A DNA stretch of 64,000 nt from JAQVEM01 sp034660395 (GTDB lineage Bacteria > Actinomycetota > Humimicrobiia > Humimicrobiales > Humimicrobiaceae): positions 1 to 64,000 of the forward strand of contig JAYEJA010000049.1 in the NCBI GenBank assembly GCA_034660395.1, given 5' to 3'. The position numbers were made by a program, and so were the translations under genes. Below the pieces are notes generated by a model. The model saw nothing but the letters and a program-made list of their open reading frames with translations. It did not search any database and was not told the origin of the DNA. Positions 42,965 through 51,426 of this stretch are shown piece after piece. Positions within the stretch are counted from its first letter, which is position 1. Every line of letters starts with the position of its first letter.

Positions 42965-43679
42965 ATTCTTCCCTTATGAGATGGCTTGCCCTGTAAAGAG
43001 CTTCAAAGGAAGTGCCTGCATCACTCCACCATCCCTCAAGCACGGAATAGGTCATTATACCCCTTTTAATATACTCATTATTAACATCGGTTATCTCCAG
43101 TTCGCCTCTATCAGATGGTTTTAGACCGCTGATTATTTCAAATACATCGCTATCATACATATAGAGCCCGGCAACAGCATAATTACTCCTTGGTTTTCTG
43201 GGTTTTTCCTCAATATTTATTACATTGCCCTCTTTAATTTCAGCAACTCCGAATCTTTCGGGGTCTTTAACTTCTTTCAAAAAAATCCTTGCGCCCTTCT
43301 CCTGCTCCTCAAACGCTTTTATCGCATTTGAAATATCATCCTGAATCATATTATCACCGAGCATGACTATTACCTTATCTTTATCAATAAAATTCTCGGC
43401 AAGCCTCAGGGCATCGGCAATACCGCCCTCGCCCTCCTGATAGGTATAACTTATATCTTTAAGCCCGAATTCCTGTCCATTACCCAGAAGTCTTAAAAAG
43501 TCACCTGCATAGTTTCCTCCCGTGACTATCATTATATCCTCGAGGCCTGCACTAACCAGGGTTTTAATAGGATAATAAATCATTGGCTTATCATAAACCG
43601 GCAGCAGATGCTTATTTGTGACCTTGGTACATGGCATAAGGCGAGTTCCCAGTCCACCTGCAAGTATTACTCCCTTCAT
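42948..43679 (-). CDS. Sugar-1-phosphate nucleotidyltransferase (RmlA-like)
   Basis: A 243-aa NTP-transferase. GVILAGGLGTRLMPCTKVTNK at the N-terminus is the nucleotide-binding signature; KPMIYYPIKTLVSAG, VMLGDNMIQDD and RFGVAEIKEGNVINIEEKP match glucose-1-phosphate thymidylyltransferases. It lacks the C-terminal helical part of RmlA (about 290 aa), like the shorter enzymes used in other dTDP-sugar or surface-glycan pathways. No other dTDP-rhamnose gene is in the window. The nucleotide and sugar specificity are uncertain. Confidence 0.88.
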   Translation of the reverse strand: MKGVILAGGLGTRLMPCTKVTNKHLLPVYDKPMIYYPIKTLVSAGLEDIMIVTGGNYAGDFLRLLGNGQEFGLKDISYTYQEGEGGIADALRLAENFIDKDKVIVMLGDNMIQDDISNAIKAFEEQEKGARIFLKEVKDPERFGVAEIKEGNVINIEEKPRKPRSNYAVAGLYMYDSDVFEIISGLKPSDRGELEITDVNNEYIKRGIMTYSVLEGWWSDAGTSFEALYRASHLIREEFKKEH

Positions 43680-43699
43680 TTTTTAGAATTCACCCCTCT

Positions 43700-44629
43700 T
43701 TATATAATTTTACTTATCAAATAAAAACCGGCTACAGCTAACGCCAGACAGACACAGTATATCGCAAAAATGTTTAAATTTCTTTTTCTTGTAAGAAAAA
43801 TAATAAATTTCACTGCTAATAATCCTGCCGAGTAAGCAGCTATAAAGCCCGCTGCAAGATTTTGTCCGACCTGTATGCCGCCATTAAAAATAATATCCGA
43901 TGAACGATATAACTCGAATACAAATGAACCGAAAATAATGGGGACTGAAAGTAAAAAAGAAAATCTTACCGCTTCAACCCTTTTTATTCCATAAAAGCGC
44001 GCAAAAGATATGGTAGCTCCCGACCTCGATACTCCGGGAAATATGGCCAGCGCCTGGCCTATCCCTGTCATTATTGCTATCAGACTATTAAAACCTATCT
44101 TTCCATTACCTATATCCCCTTTAATAATCCTATTTCCAGCTGTAATCCCACTGTAATCTCCATCCATGGTCTTTTTAGTTCCCGGGGCATCTCCTGCCAT
44201 TTTTTTCTCCACTTTTTTCCCTCTTAATTCTCCAAGCCATAAAAATAATGCCGTAACCAGAAGAAAACCAGCGGCAGCCAGCGGCTTTGTAAAAAGGCCT
44301 TCAAAATAATCATCCAGGAAAAATCCTGCAATCGCAGCAGGTATACTTGCAATAATTAAAAAGATTCCCAGTTTAAAATTATTTGATTTCCTTTTATTTT
44401 TTATAAAAATACCAAGAATCACAGCTTTTATAATTCTATAAATTTCCCTGTAAAAAACGGTTACTACCGAAGCCAGCGTTGCAAAATGCACCGTCACTAT
44501 AAAATAAAGGGGAGGACTTTCCCATCTGAATAGATAGGGGAATATAACCAGATGTCCGGAGCTGCTTATGGGCAAAAATTCGGTAGCTCCTTGAATTAAA
44601 CCTAAAATGATTGACTGTATTATTTTCAA
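43700..44629 (-). CDS. uppP: Undecaprenyl-diphosphatase
   Basis: Recycles the lipid carrier by dephosphorylating undecaprenyl diphosphate; confers bacitracin resistance when abundant. The 309-aa membrane protein has both family motifs, GLIQGATEFLPISSSGHLVI (about 9-28) and FPGVSRSGATIS (about 198-209). It is about 40 residues longer than usual because of a hydrophilic loop (GKKVEKKMAGDAPGTKKT, about 140-175) between the helices. It lies 20 nt upstream of the nucleotidyltransferase gene, consistent with envelope glycan synthesis. Confidence 0.95.
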   Translation of the reverse strand: MKIIQSIILGLIQGATEFLPISSSGHLVIFPYLFRWESPPLYFIVTVHFATLASVVTVFYREIYRIIKAVILGIFIKNKRKSNNFKLGIFLIIASIPAAIAGFFLDDYFEGLFTKPLAAAGFLLVTALFLWLGELRGKKVEKKMAGDAPGTKKTMDGDYSGITAGNRIIKGDIGNGKIGFNSLIAIMTGIGQALAIFPGVSRSGATISFARFYGIKRVEAVRFSFLLSVPIIFGSFVFELYRSSDIIFNGGIQVGQNLAAGFIAAYSAGLLAVKFIIFLTRKRNLNIFAIYCVCLALAVAGFYLISKII

Positions 44630-44716
44630 CTTATATAATTATAAAAATTAATTTTTAATAAATTTACGGCTAATTTTTAAAATATAGCATAAAATATCTA
44701 AAAATAAAAAAACAGA

Positions 44717-45217
44717 ATGGATTTTTCAGACTTTTTTGAATTTATATCGCCCAGGGCAGTAACTTTCCTTACAGCAATGACACCTGTAGGAGAACTCCGC
44801 GCATCAATCCCAATCGCCCTTTCAAAGTATGGAATGAATATTTTCGAAACTTACATAATATCCGTTCTGGGAAACATGATTCCCCCTATAGCCATATTAT
44901 GGATTCTTGACCCCGTATCAAAATTTCTAATGAGCAGATACAAACTTGCCGATAGATTTTTTAAATGGCTTTTTAACCGTACCCGCAGAAAGCATTCTAA
45001 AAGATTTAAAAAATATGAAGGTTACGCACTTGTCGCATTTGTGGGAACACCGCTTCCTATTACAGGCGGCTGGACCGGCGCTTTAATCGCATTTGTTTTC
45101 GGCATCCCCCCAAAACGCGCCCTGCTTCATATATTTATTGGCGTTCTTACTGCAGGAATAATAGTTACAACAATATGCCAGACAGTGGGCTATGTAAAAT
45201 TTATTATTGCCGGCTGA
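44717..45217 (+). CDS. Small multidrug-export family membrane protein (COG2426)
   Basis: A 166-aa protein with three to four hydrophobic segments. VTFLTAMTPVGELRASIPIA (about 15-34) and VAFVGTPLPITGGWTGALIAFVFG (about 109-132) are the two signatures of the Sm_multidrug_ex family, related to DedA-like proteins. The name is historical; the transported substrate is not known. There is no clear Shine-Dalgarno. It is divergent from uppP and converges on tldE with an 11-nt gap. Confidence 0.85.
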   Translation: MDFSDFFEFISPRAVTFLTAMTPVGELRASIPIALSKYGMNIFETYIISVLGNMIPPIAILWILDPVSKFLMSRYKLADRFFKWLFNRTRRKHSKRFKKYEGYALVAFVGTPLPITGGWTGALIAFVFGIPPKRALLHIFIGVLTAGIIVTTICQTVGYVKFIIAG

Positions 45218-45228
45218 AATTTTTAAAA

Positions 45229-46629
45229 TTATCTTCCGCTTATAGTTACATTTCTTAATAGAAGCGAAGGACTGCCTATATACCCGTTTAGAGGGAAAAA
45301 CTCAAGGTCTCTTCCAGCTTTTTCTATACTTTTACAAAAACTTAATATATCGGTAGCTATTGTCACTTCTTTAACCGGAATTTCGGTTTTGCCGTTTTTC
45401 ATCCATAGACCTTTGGCTCCAACGCTAATCTGGCCTGATATATTATTCACTCCCGAATGCATTCCTATTATATCTATTACGTAAAAGCCCTCATTTAAAT
45501 CTCTTAGAAGTTCATTAAAATCGTATTTTGACGGCTCAATATAAAAGTTTGAAATACCTACTTCCGGAGTTGAGCGATATGAAGCCCTCACGGCATTGCC
45601 TGTTGACAGGGTCTTATCCTTCCTCGCAGTAAAAGTATCATAAAGGTAAGTTTTAAGACAACCTTTTTCAAATACACCGGTCCTGCCCTTTACAACACCT
45701 TCCCCATCAAAAGGTCTGGAGGAAAGACCTTCCGGCAGTGTACCGTCATCAAATATATTTATATCAGCAGAAAATATTCTTTCCCCTATTTTACCTCCAA
45801 AAACCGATTTCTTTTTTTGGACCGAATCAGCTGTAATACCATCTGCTATTACACTTAAAAATTGCGCAGAAACAGAAGAACCAAGAAGGAGGCTCACCCT
45901 ATCCGATTTTATTTTCTCCCCTCCCAGAATTGATACGGACCTTTCCGCCGCTTTATCCGCAACGCGGTCCAGGTCAATATCATCCGGAGACCTGCCGCAC
46001 CCAAAATAATCACCGGTGGAAGTATTATTCCCTTCCCGTGAAATAGCATTCACATAAATCATGCAGGTAGTTTTTTTATAATTATCACAGAATCCTTCAG
46101 AGTTTAAGATGGCTGTCTCGTATATGCTATCCTGGTAAGAAACATTTTCTATATCGGAAATTCTCTTGTCCCTGCTTCTGGTCAGATCTTCAAGTTTCTT
46201 CGCTATCGAGACTTTATCCTCTATCCTGTAATTAAGTAAACTCTCCCTGAACAACAACTTATCGCTTATAAGCTTTTTTTTATAGGTATATTCTTCTTCT
46301 ACAGGAAGATAATTATATTTTTCCCTACCGGTTATTTTACTGTTTGATACGGCTCTTTCGATGCAATCTTCCATACTGCTATCTTCTAATACCGTTGTAT
46401 ATGCATAACCTACCGATTTATCCTTAAAAATTCTTATTCCTACACCAATTGAGTCCGAAAATGATAATGTTTCTATTTTACTTTTAAAAATCTCTATTTC
46501 ATTATCTACTGAACTTGCCGTAAAAACCTCAAACTCATCTACATCGTACTTTTTAATTTTCCCGGCGGTACTCTTACAAATATTTAACAGCTGCTTTTCC
46601 CTTGATTTATATCTTCTATTATTCTGCAT
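45229..46629 (-). CDS. tldE: TldE/PmbA metalloprotease-complex subunit
   Basis: A 466-aa protein of the TldD/PmbA family that lacks the HExxxH metal site, so it is the TldE partner. Conserved parts include VGIRIFKDKSVGYAYTTVLED (about 62-82), FGCGRSPDDIDLD, FDGEGVVKGRTGVFEKGCLK and GMHSGVNNISGQISVGAKGLW. TldD and TldE together degrade unfolded peptides and process peptide precursors. It overlaps the tldD stop by 11 nt, confirming the pair. Confidence 0.92.
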   Translation of the reverse strand: MQNNRRYKSREKQLLNICKSTAGKIKKYDVDEFEVFTASSVDNEIEIFKSKIETLSFSDSIGVGIRIFKDKSVGYAYTTVLEDSSMEDCIERAVSNSKITGREKYNYLPVEEEYTYKKKLISDKLLFRESLLNYRIEDKVSIAKKLEDLTRSRDKRISDIENVSYQDSIYETAILNSEGFCDNYKKTTCMIYVNAISREGNNTSTGDYFGCGRSPDDIDLDRVADKAAERSVSILGGEKIKSDRVSLLLGSSVSAQFLSVIADGITADSVQKKKSVFGGKIGERIFSADINIFDDGTLPEGLSSRPFDGEGVVKGRTGVFEKGCLKTYLYDTFTARKDKTLSTGNAVRASYRSTPEVGISNFYIEPSKYDFNELLRDLNEGFYVIDIIGMHSGVNNISGQISVGAKGLWMKNGKTEIPVKEVTIATDILSFCKSIEKAGRDLEFFPLNGYIGSPSLLLRNVTISGR

Positions 46630-48016
46630 CTCTATCTTTTATACCTCCCACAGTAATTTTACTGACCTTTATGGTTGGCTGGCCTACTTCATTTGAAACA
46701 GACTGCCCGCTTTTACCACAAAAACCGGGCGCAAAATCTAAATTGTTTCCTACCGCTTCTATCTTCTTAAGTATCTCCATTCCATTGCCGATTAGCGTTG
46801 CACCTTTTATGGGAGAACCAAGCTTCCCATTTTCTATCATGTAGCCCTCACTTATTCCGAATACAAAATCCCCTGTTGCCGGGTCAACCTGGCCGCCTGC
46901 AAATTCTTTCGCATATATACCTTTACTTACAGATTTTATAATTGACTCCGGGTCCTCTTTCCCGCTTTCTATATAAGTATTGCTCATTCTTGGAATAGGC
47001 ACATGCCTGAATGACTGCCTCCTGCCATTCCCGGTCTGTTTACCTTTCATTTTTTTAGAAGTCCTCAGGTCATAAAGATAGTTTTCAAGGACCCCGTCTT
47101 TTATAAGTACGGTTTTACGGGATGGAAAACCTTCCCCATCAAATTTATATGAGCCCCAGTGATACTTAATAGTGGAATCATCAACAGCAGACACTTCCTC
47201 GCCTGCAATTTTTTTACCTATCATTCCCTTAAAAACCGATGCATCTTTCATTACCGCATCGGCCTCAAGGCCATGGCCGCATGCCTCATGGAAAATAACT
47301 CCTCCAAAAGCCGGTCCTATTACCACAGGAATTTCTCCCGTCGGGGCATTAATTGCGTCAATCATATTAACAGCAATCCCGGATGCATCTTTAGCCAATA
47401 TTGCCGGATCTTTTAAATCAAACATTTCATAACCGCCCGTTCTGGCAATTGATTTATATCCGGATGCTGCATTATTCCCCCTTCTGGCTACTACATTTAC
47501 CGCTAAAAATGTCCTGACCATCTTTTCAGATGAATAAGAACCATAGGAATTTGCAATAAAGATATCTTCCTCCACATCAGAAAGAACAGATGTTACCTGG
47601 ATTATTTTAGAACTGTAATTCCTTGAATTTTTATCAATAATCTCCAGAATTTCCTTTTTCTTACCGGGATAAATACCTGACGGGGGTTTCTTTATATTTG
47701 ATGCGTAAGAACTTTCGGATTCGTTAAGGTTTAAAACTTTAAGAGAGCTGCTGCCGTTCAGGGCAGAACTTAAAACTTTAGCTGCATTTATAAGTTTCTC
47801 TTTTTCAAGGGAATCTACAAAGGCGTAAAAAGTGCTATCGCCAATCCATAACCTTAAACCGCAGCCTACCTCATAACCGCTGCTGGATTTTTCAATTTTA
47901 CCATCATCTAATCTTAAATTATTAAAAACTCTTTTTTGTACAAAAATTTCAGAAAAATCTGCACCATTTTTAAGTAATATATTTAGAATCTTTTTAGTAA
48001 GTCCGTTATCAAGCAA
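46619..48016 (-). CDS. tldD: TldD metalloprotease
   Basis: A 465-aa member of the TldD/PmbA family with the metal-binding HEACGHGLEAD motif (about 247-257), in which the HExxxH residues coordinate zinc. Also seen are KFDGEGFPSRKTVLIKDG, RQSFRHVPIPRMSNTY and the cysteine-containing DFAPGFCGKSGQ. Length is normal. It is followed by overlapping tldE. No modified-peptide precursor was recognised close by, so a general peptide-turnover role is likely. Confidence 0.94.
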   Translation of the reverse strand: MLDNGLTKKILNILLKNGADFSEIFVQKRVFNNLRLDDGKIEKSSSGYEVGCGLRLWIGDSTFYAFVDSLEKEKLINAAKVLSSALNGSSSLKVLNLNESESSYASNIKKPPSGIYPGKKKEILEIIDKNSRNYSSKIIQVTSVLSDVEEDIFIANSYGSYSSEKMVRTFLAVNVVARRGNNAASGYKSIARTGGYEMFDLKDPAILAKDASGIAVNMIDAINAPTGEIPVVIGPAFGGVIFHEACGHGLEADAVMKDASVFKGMIGKKIAGEEVSAVDDSTIKYHWGSYKFDGEGFPSRKTVLIKDGVLENYLYDLRTSKKMKGKQTGNGRRQSFRHVPIPRMSNTYIESGKEDPESIIKSVSKGIYAKEFAGGQVDPATGDFVFGISEGYMIENGKLGSPIKGATLIGNGMEILKKIEAVGNNLDFAPGFCGKSGQSVSNEVGQPTIKVSKITVGGIKDRDAE

Positions 48017-48035
48017 TATTGCCTACATTCTCTTC

Positions 48036-48443
48036 CTATGAAAGGTCTTCTTCTACTTTTTTCGCTTTTTTCTTTCCCTTCTTAACTGTCTTTTTTATTT
48101 TATCTCCCGCTTTTCTGGCTTTAGAGCTCACATTCCTGGATACACCGGATACTTTTACTTTTCCCTTCTCTGCAAGTTCTTCTCCCCTGCTTCTCATTTC
48201 TGCAATTTTGACCTTGCCTTTATCTATATATTCCTTCGTTTTTCCTGTAGCTTTATCCAGCTCGTCCCTTGTCTTTTTTACAAATTCATTGCTTTTTTCC
48301 TTTATTTCCTTTCTTGTTTCAGCTCCTGACCTGGGAGCAAATAAAACCCCCAGTATAAAACCAGCAGACAATCCAACAAGAAGCGACGTTAATATCCCCG
48401 AGAAATAATTCCTTCCATTGTTGTTATTATTTTCTTTTGTCAT
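48036..48443 (-). CDS. YtxH-domain protein
   Basis: A 135-aa protein with one N-terminal hydrophobic segment and glycine motif (LLVGLSAGFILGVLFAPRSG, about 17-36), characteristic of YtxH, followed by a long Lys/Glu-rich helical tail. Such proteins are membrane associated and often induced by stress; the molecular role is unknown. It overlaps the DUF948 gene by 4 nt, a common pairing. Confidence 0.85.
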   Translation of the reverse strand: MTKENNNNNGRNYFSGILTSLLVGLSAGFILGVLFAPRSGAETRKEIKEKSNEFVKKTRDELDKATGKTKEYIDKGKVKIAEMRSRGEELAEKGKVKVSGVSRNVSSKARKAGDKIKKTVKKGKKKAKKVEEDLS

Positions 48444-48817
48444 TCTTTGTCCTCCTCGCTCTCATTTTCCCCATCATTTTTTAACAGACTGTTTATAAGG
48501 CCCGCCGAAGTACTTATTACCTTAATTATGGGACTTGTTACAATTACGCGGGCAAGTCTTACTATCTTCTCCAGCTGCTCTACTATTGAGCTTATGCTCT
48601 GGGTAAGATCGGTTATTGAACTTACTTCAGTATTTAAATTAGTGACAGTATCATTTAACTTTTCTATAACAGGAATAATATTTTCATTTAACTTATCTGC
48701 CATAAATCTAAGCTTATTGACTAATCTAAATAAGGGCACGGCAATAATTATCCCTACCAATGAAAAAACGGAAATTAAGATTATGGCAACAATACCCACT
48801 ATTTCTAACGATGTCAT
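48440..48817 (-). CDS. DUF948-domain protein
   Basis: A 125-aa protein with an N-terminal transmembrane helix (IVGIVAIILISVFSLVGIII, about 6-25) and a coiled region (NENIIPVIEKLNDTVTNLN and similar heptads, about 43-85) typical of DUF948. It overlaps the YtxH-domain gene, and the two probably act together at the membrane. No enzymatic role is known. Confidence 0.85.
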   Translation of the reverse strand: MTSLEIVGIVAIILISVFSLVGIIIAVPLFRLVNKLRFMADKLNENIIPVIEKLNDTVTNLNTEVSSITDLTQSISSIVEQLEKIVRLARVIVTSPIIKVISTSAGLINSLLKNDGENESEEDKE

Positions 48818-48921
48818 ATTGACCTCTTCATTTTTGTTGTAAAATAAACATCTAACATTATATATATTTTGTTTCTTTTATTCAAAAAATAAAAAAATTA
48901 AATTATAATGATTTATTAATG

Positions 48922-48948
48922 AGTTGCCTTATCAATAAGTTGCCTTAT
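48922..48948 (+). repeat. 11-bp direct repeat in the lipoprotein promoter
   Basis: AGTTGCCTTAT occurs at 48922-48932 and 48938-48948, a 16-bp period. The first copy contains the -35 and the second overlaps the -10 of the lipoprotein promoter, so it could be an operator or only a chance duplication. Confidence 0.5.
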
Positions 48949-48951
48949 AAT
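48924..48951 (+). promoter_or_regulatory. Promoter of the Ig-like lipoprotein gene
   Basis: TTGCCT (48924-48929), 16-nt spacer, TATAAT (48946-48951); start near 48958, only about 23 nt from the start codon. Confidence 0.5.
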
Positions 48952-48980
48952 ATTTAATTAAAAAGCGGAGAAAAAATAAT

Positions 48981-49553
48981 ATGAAAATAATAAAATCCAA
49001 AATTAAAATTTTAGCTGTAAGTGCTGCATCAATCTTATTAATTCTCATCTCTATCTCCTGCACCCCCGGAGCAACTGAAAAAATTGATGTTGACCAGAAC
49101 GGAACGCAGGAAGATACACTATCTGAAGATGAGATTAAAGAATTGGAAGAAGCAGTTGAAGCCGTAGATTATGAAAATGCTGAAATTGGCGCGGAAATAA
49201 AAGGTTATATACCTTCCTTCCTCTGCACTGACAGCGATAACTATATAAAAATTGAAATTACTAATAATTCCGACTTCACATGGAGAAGTGATGGTCAGAA
49301 TATTGTAAGAATCGGTTACCATTACTATGGACAGGATGTTGAATATTCCGACTACGACAAAACAGCGCGAATTACCCTCCCGGACAATTTAGAACCGGGT
49401 GAAAGTGTTACTTTGGATGTTATGATAAACGACATAGTTAACGAAGGCACCTATGTCATACAGATCGACCCTGTTGTAGAAGGGAAATTCTGGTTTTCTT
49501 CAAAAGATGTTGAAGTTCTCCAGGGTAAAGTCTTTTTTGGCTCCTGTAAATAA
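48981..49553 (+). CDS. Ig-like-domain lipoprotein of unknown function
   Basis: A 190-aa lipoprotein. The hydrophobic signal ends in LISISC (Cys27), followed by an acidic linker (about 30-65) and one beta-sandwich domain: CTDSDNYIKIEITNNSDFTW, RIGYHYYGQDVEYSD, LEPGESVTLDVMINDIVNEG and EGKFWFSS. This pattern resembles the Ig-like modules that follow TW/RLGYHW motifs in secreted bacterial proteins. The start is ATG with GGAG about ten bases upstream. It is monocistronic and converges on purC. Confidence 0.75.
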   Translation: MKIIKSKIKILAVSAASILLILISISCTPGATEKIDVDQNGTQEDTLSEDEIKELEEAVEAVDYENAEIGAEIKGYIPSFLCTDSDNYIKIEITNNSDFTWRSDGQNIVRIGYHYYGQDVEYSDYDKTARITLPDNLEPGESVTLDVMINDIVNEGTYVIQIDPVVEGKFWFSSKDVEVLQGKVFFGSCK

Positions 49554-49598
49554 TAAAATCTGTACCATACGCAGCCGGCACCGCTCCGAAAAGTCTGT

Positions 49599-50489
49599 TT
49601 ACGCTTTAAACTTTTCTCCTGTTATTTTTTCATAAGCGTCAATATATTTCTCAGATGTCTTTTTTATAACACTTTTTGGTAAAACAGGAGGCGTGGATTT
49701 TCTATCCCAGTCGGTACTTAAAAGATAATCCCTTACATATTGCTTGTCAAAACTCTTCTGTTCCTGTCCCGTTCTGTACTTATCCAGGGGCCAGAACCTT
49801 GAAGAATCAGGAGTTAAAACTTCATCTGCAAGAATAATCCCATCATCCGTTGCACCGAATTCGAATTTCGTATCTGCGATTATTATACCCTGCCTCATGG
49901 CATATTCAGAAGCTTTAAGGTAAAGTTCAATACTTTTTTCCTTTAAAAAATCTATGGTTTCTGTCCCAAATATTCTCTTGGCTTTATTTATTGTAATAGC
50001 TATATCGTGGCCCGAAACCTCCTTGGTGGTAGGAGTAAATATAGCTTCAGGCAAACGGTCGCATTTATTTAAGTCAGGAGGAAGCTTAAGATCTCCGATT
50101 TTACCGGTCTTCTCATATTCTTCCCACCCGGAACCCGTTATGTATCCACGGATAACACACTCAATGGGGAAAACTTTGACTTTTTTGACTATAACAGATC
50201 TACCTTCCAGAATATTTTTATGCTTCCTTAAGAATTTTGGAAACTTTCTAAAATCGGTTTCCAGCAGATGGTTATCTATTACGCTCTTTAAATAATTAAA
50301 CCAGAAAACTGAAATTTTATTTAAAATCTTACCCTTTAACGGAATTAATGAGGGTAAAACAAAATCAAAAGCAGAAATCCTATCGGTAGTCACTATTAGA
50401 ATCCTATCATCAAATGAAAACATCTCTCTTACTTTGCCGCTTTTTAATTTCTCAAGTCCTTTAATATTTACCTCTCCAATTTCTTTCAC
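49599..50489 (-). CDS. purC: SAICAR synthetase
   Basis: Joins CAIR and aspartate in purine biosynthesis. The 296-aa protein is the long form, as in actinobacteria and yeast, rather than the about 237-aa form of E. coli. It shows GKVREMFSFDDRILIVTTDRIS, VIRGYITGSGWEEYEKTG and IIADTKFEFGATDDGIILADE, the ATP- and substrate-binding motifs. The start is GTG with GAGGGGG upstream. No other de novo purine gene is in the window. It is 61 nt downstream of the MTA phosphorylase gene, in the same direction. Confidence 0.97.
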   Translation of the reverse strand: MKEIGEVNIKGLEKLKSGKVREMFSFDDRILIVTTDRISAFDFVLPSLIPLKGKILNKISVFWFNYLKSVIDNHLLETDFRKFPKFLRKHKNILEGRSVIVKKVKVFPIECVIRGYITGSGWEEYEKTGKIGDLKLPPDLNKCDRLPEAIFTPTTKEVSGHDIAITINKAKRIFGTETIDFLKEKSIELYLKASEYAMRQGIIIADTKFEFGATDDGIILADEVLTPDSSRFWPLDKYRTGQEQKSFDKQYVRDYLLSTDWDRKSTPPVLPKSVIKKTSEKYIDAYEKITGEKFKA

Positions 50490-50550
50490 GGGTTACCCCC
50501 TCTCTCTTTTATTTTTAATTTCATATTCATCCTTTAATAAAAATATCCTG

Positions 50551-51360
50551 CTAATTAATAGCTGCGCCCTTTAACGCATGGGAACAGATGCAGTCTCTCT
50601 TTTCAGGAATTTTCGATATTACCTTAAAAAGAAGTTCCTTTACTTTTTCATTATTCTCATTAAAAACTCTAACAACTTCTCCAATTGTCACCGGCTTAAT
50701 CTCGGGATGACCTTCCAGACCGGTATCATAATCAGTTATAAGGGAAATATTTGCGTAACATATTTCCTGCTCCCTGGCAAGATAAACCTCGGGGTACTGT
50801 GTCATATTTATAACCTCCCAGCCCTGGTCTGAATACCATTTACTCTCGGCTCTGGTGCTGAATCTCGGTCCCTGAATAACAACCACGGTCCCCTTCGGAT
50901 GACATTTGATTCCAAGTTCTTTCGCGCTTTTGGTAATAATTTTTCTCAACCCGGGACAATACGGCTCCGCCATGGCTATGTGGTACGTTTTTGGTCCATC
51001 ATAGAAAGTATCAGCCCTTCCTTTTGTCCTGTCCACGAATTGGTCGCACACTACGAAATGACCTGGTTTTATATGGGGCTGAAGGCTTCCCGAAACGCTT
51101 GGCCCCAGAATTCGCTTTACCCCGAGCTTTTTCATAGCATAAATATTCGCACGGTAATTAATTTTATGCGGAGGCAGCGTATGTTTTTTACCATGGCGGG
51201 GCATAAATGCCACTCTTCTGTCTCCAACTTTTCCTATTATAACTTTATCAGAAGGAGAACCATACGGGGTCTCAATTTCGTACTTTTTCGCTCCCTTTAA
51301 AAAAGAATAAAATCCTGACCCGCCAAATACACCAATATCTGCCTTTTTAATACCAGCCAT
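50551..51360 (-). CDS. mtnP: S-methyl-5'-thioadenosine phosphorylase
   Basis: Cleaves 5'-methylthioadenosine to adenine and 5-methylthioribose-1-phosphate. The 269-aa protein belongs to the PNP/MTAP family: FMPRHGKKHTLPPHKINYRAN (about 52-72) and NMTQYPEVYLAREQEICYA carry phosphate- and base-site residues, and SLITDYDTGLEGH gives the Asp pair that favours 6-aminopurines such as MTA. No methionine-salvage genes (mtnA, mtnK) are nearby, so the ribose product may be handled elsewhere. It precedes purC and follows the PfkB kinase gene by 66 nt. Confidence 0.9.
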   Translation of the reverse strand: MAGIKKADIGVFGGSGFYSFLKGAKKYEIETPYGSPSDKVIIGKVGDRRVAFMPRHGKKHTLPPHKINYRANIYAMKKLGVKRILGPSVSGSLQPHIKPGHFVVCDQFVDRTKGRADTFYDGPKTYHIAMAEPYCPGLRKIITKSAKELGIKCHPKGTVVVIQGPRFSTRAESKWYSDQGWEVINMTQYPEVYLAREQEICYANISLITDYDTGLEGHPEIKPVTIGEVVRVFNENNEKVKELLFKVISKIPEKRDCICSHALKGAAIN

Positions 51361-51426
51361 ATTCCTTCCTTTCGTATTCTAAAAAATTAATCTTTTTGCC
51401 ACAGATAAAATAAAGTTATAAATAAA

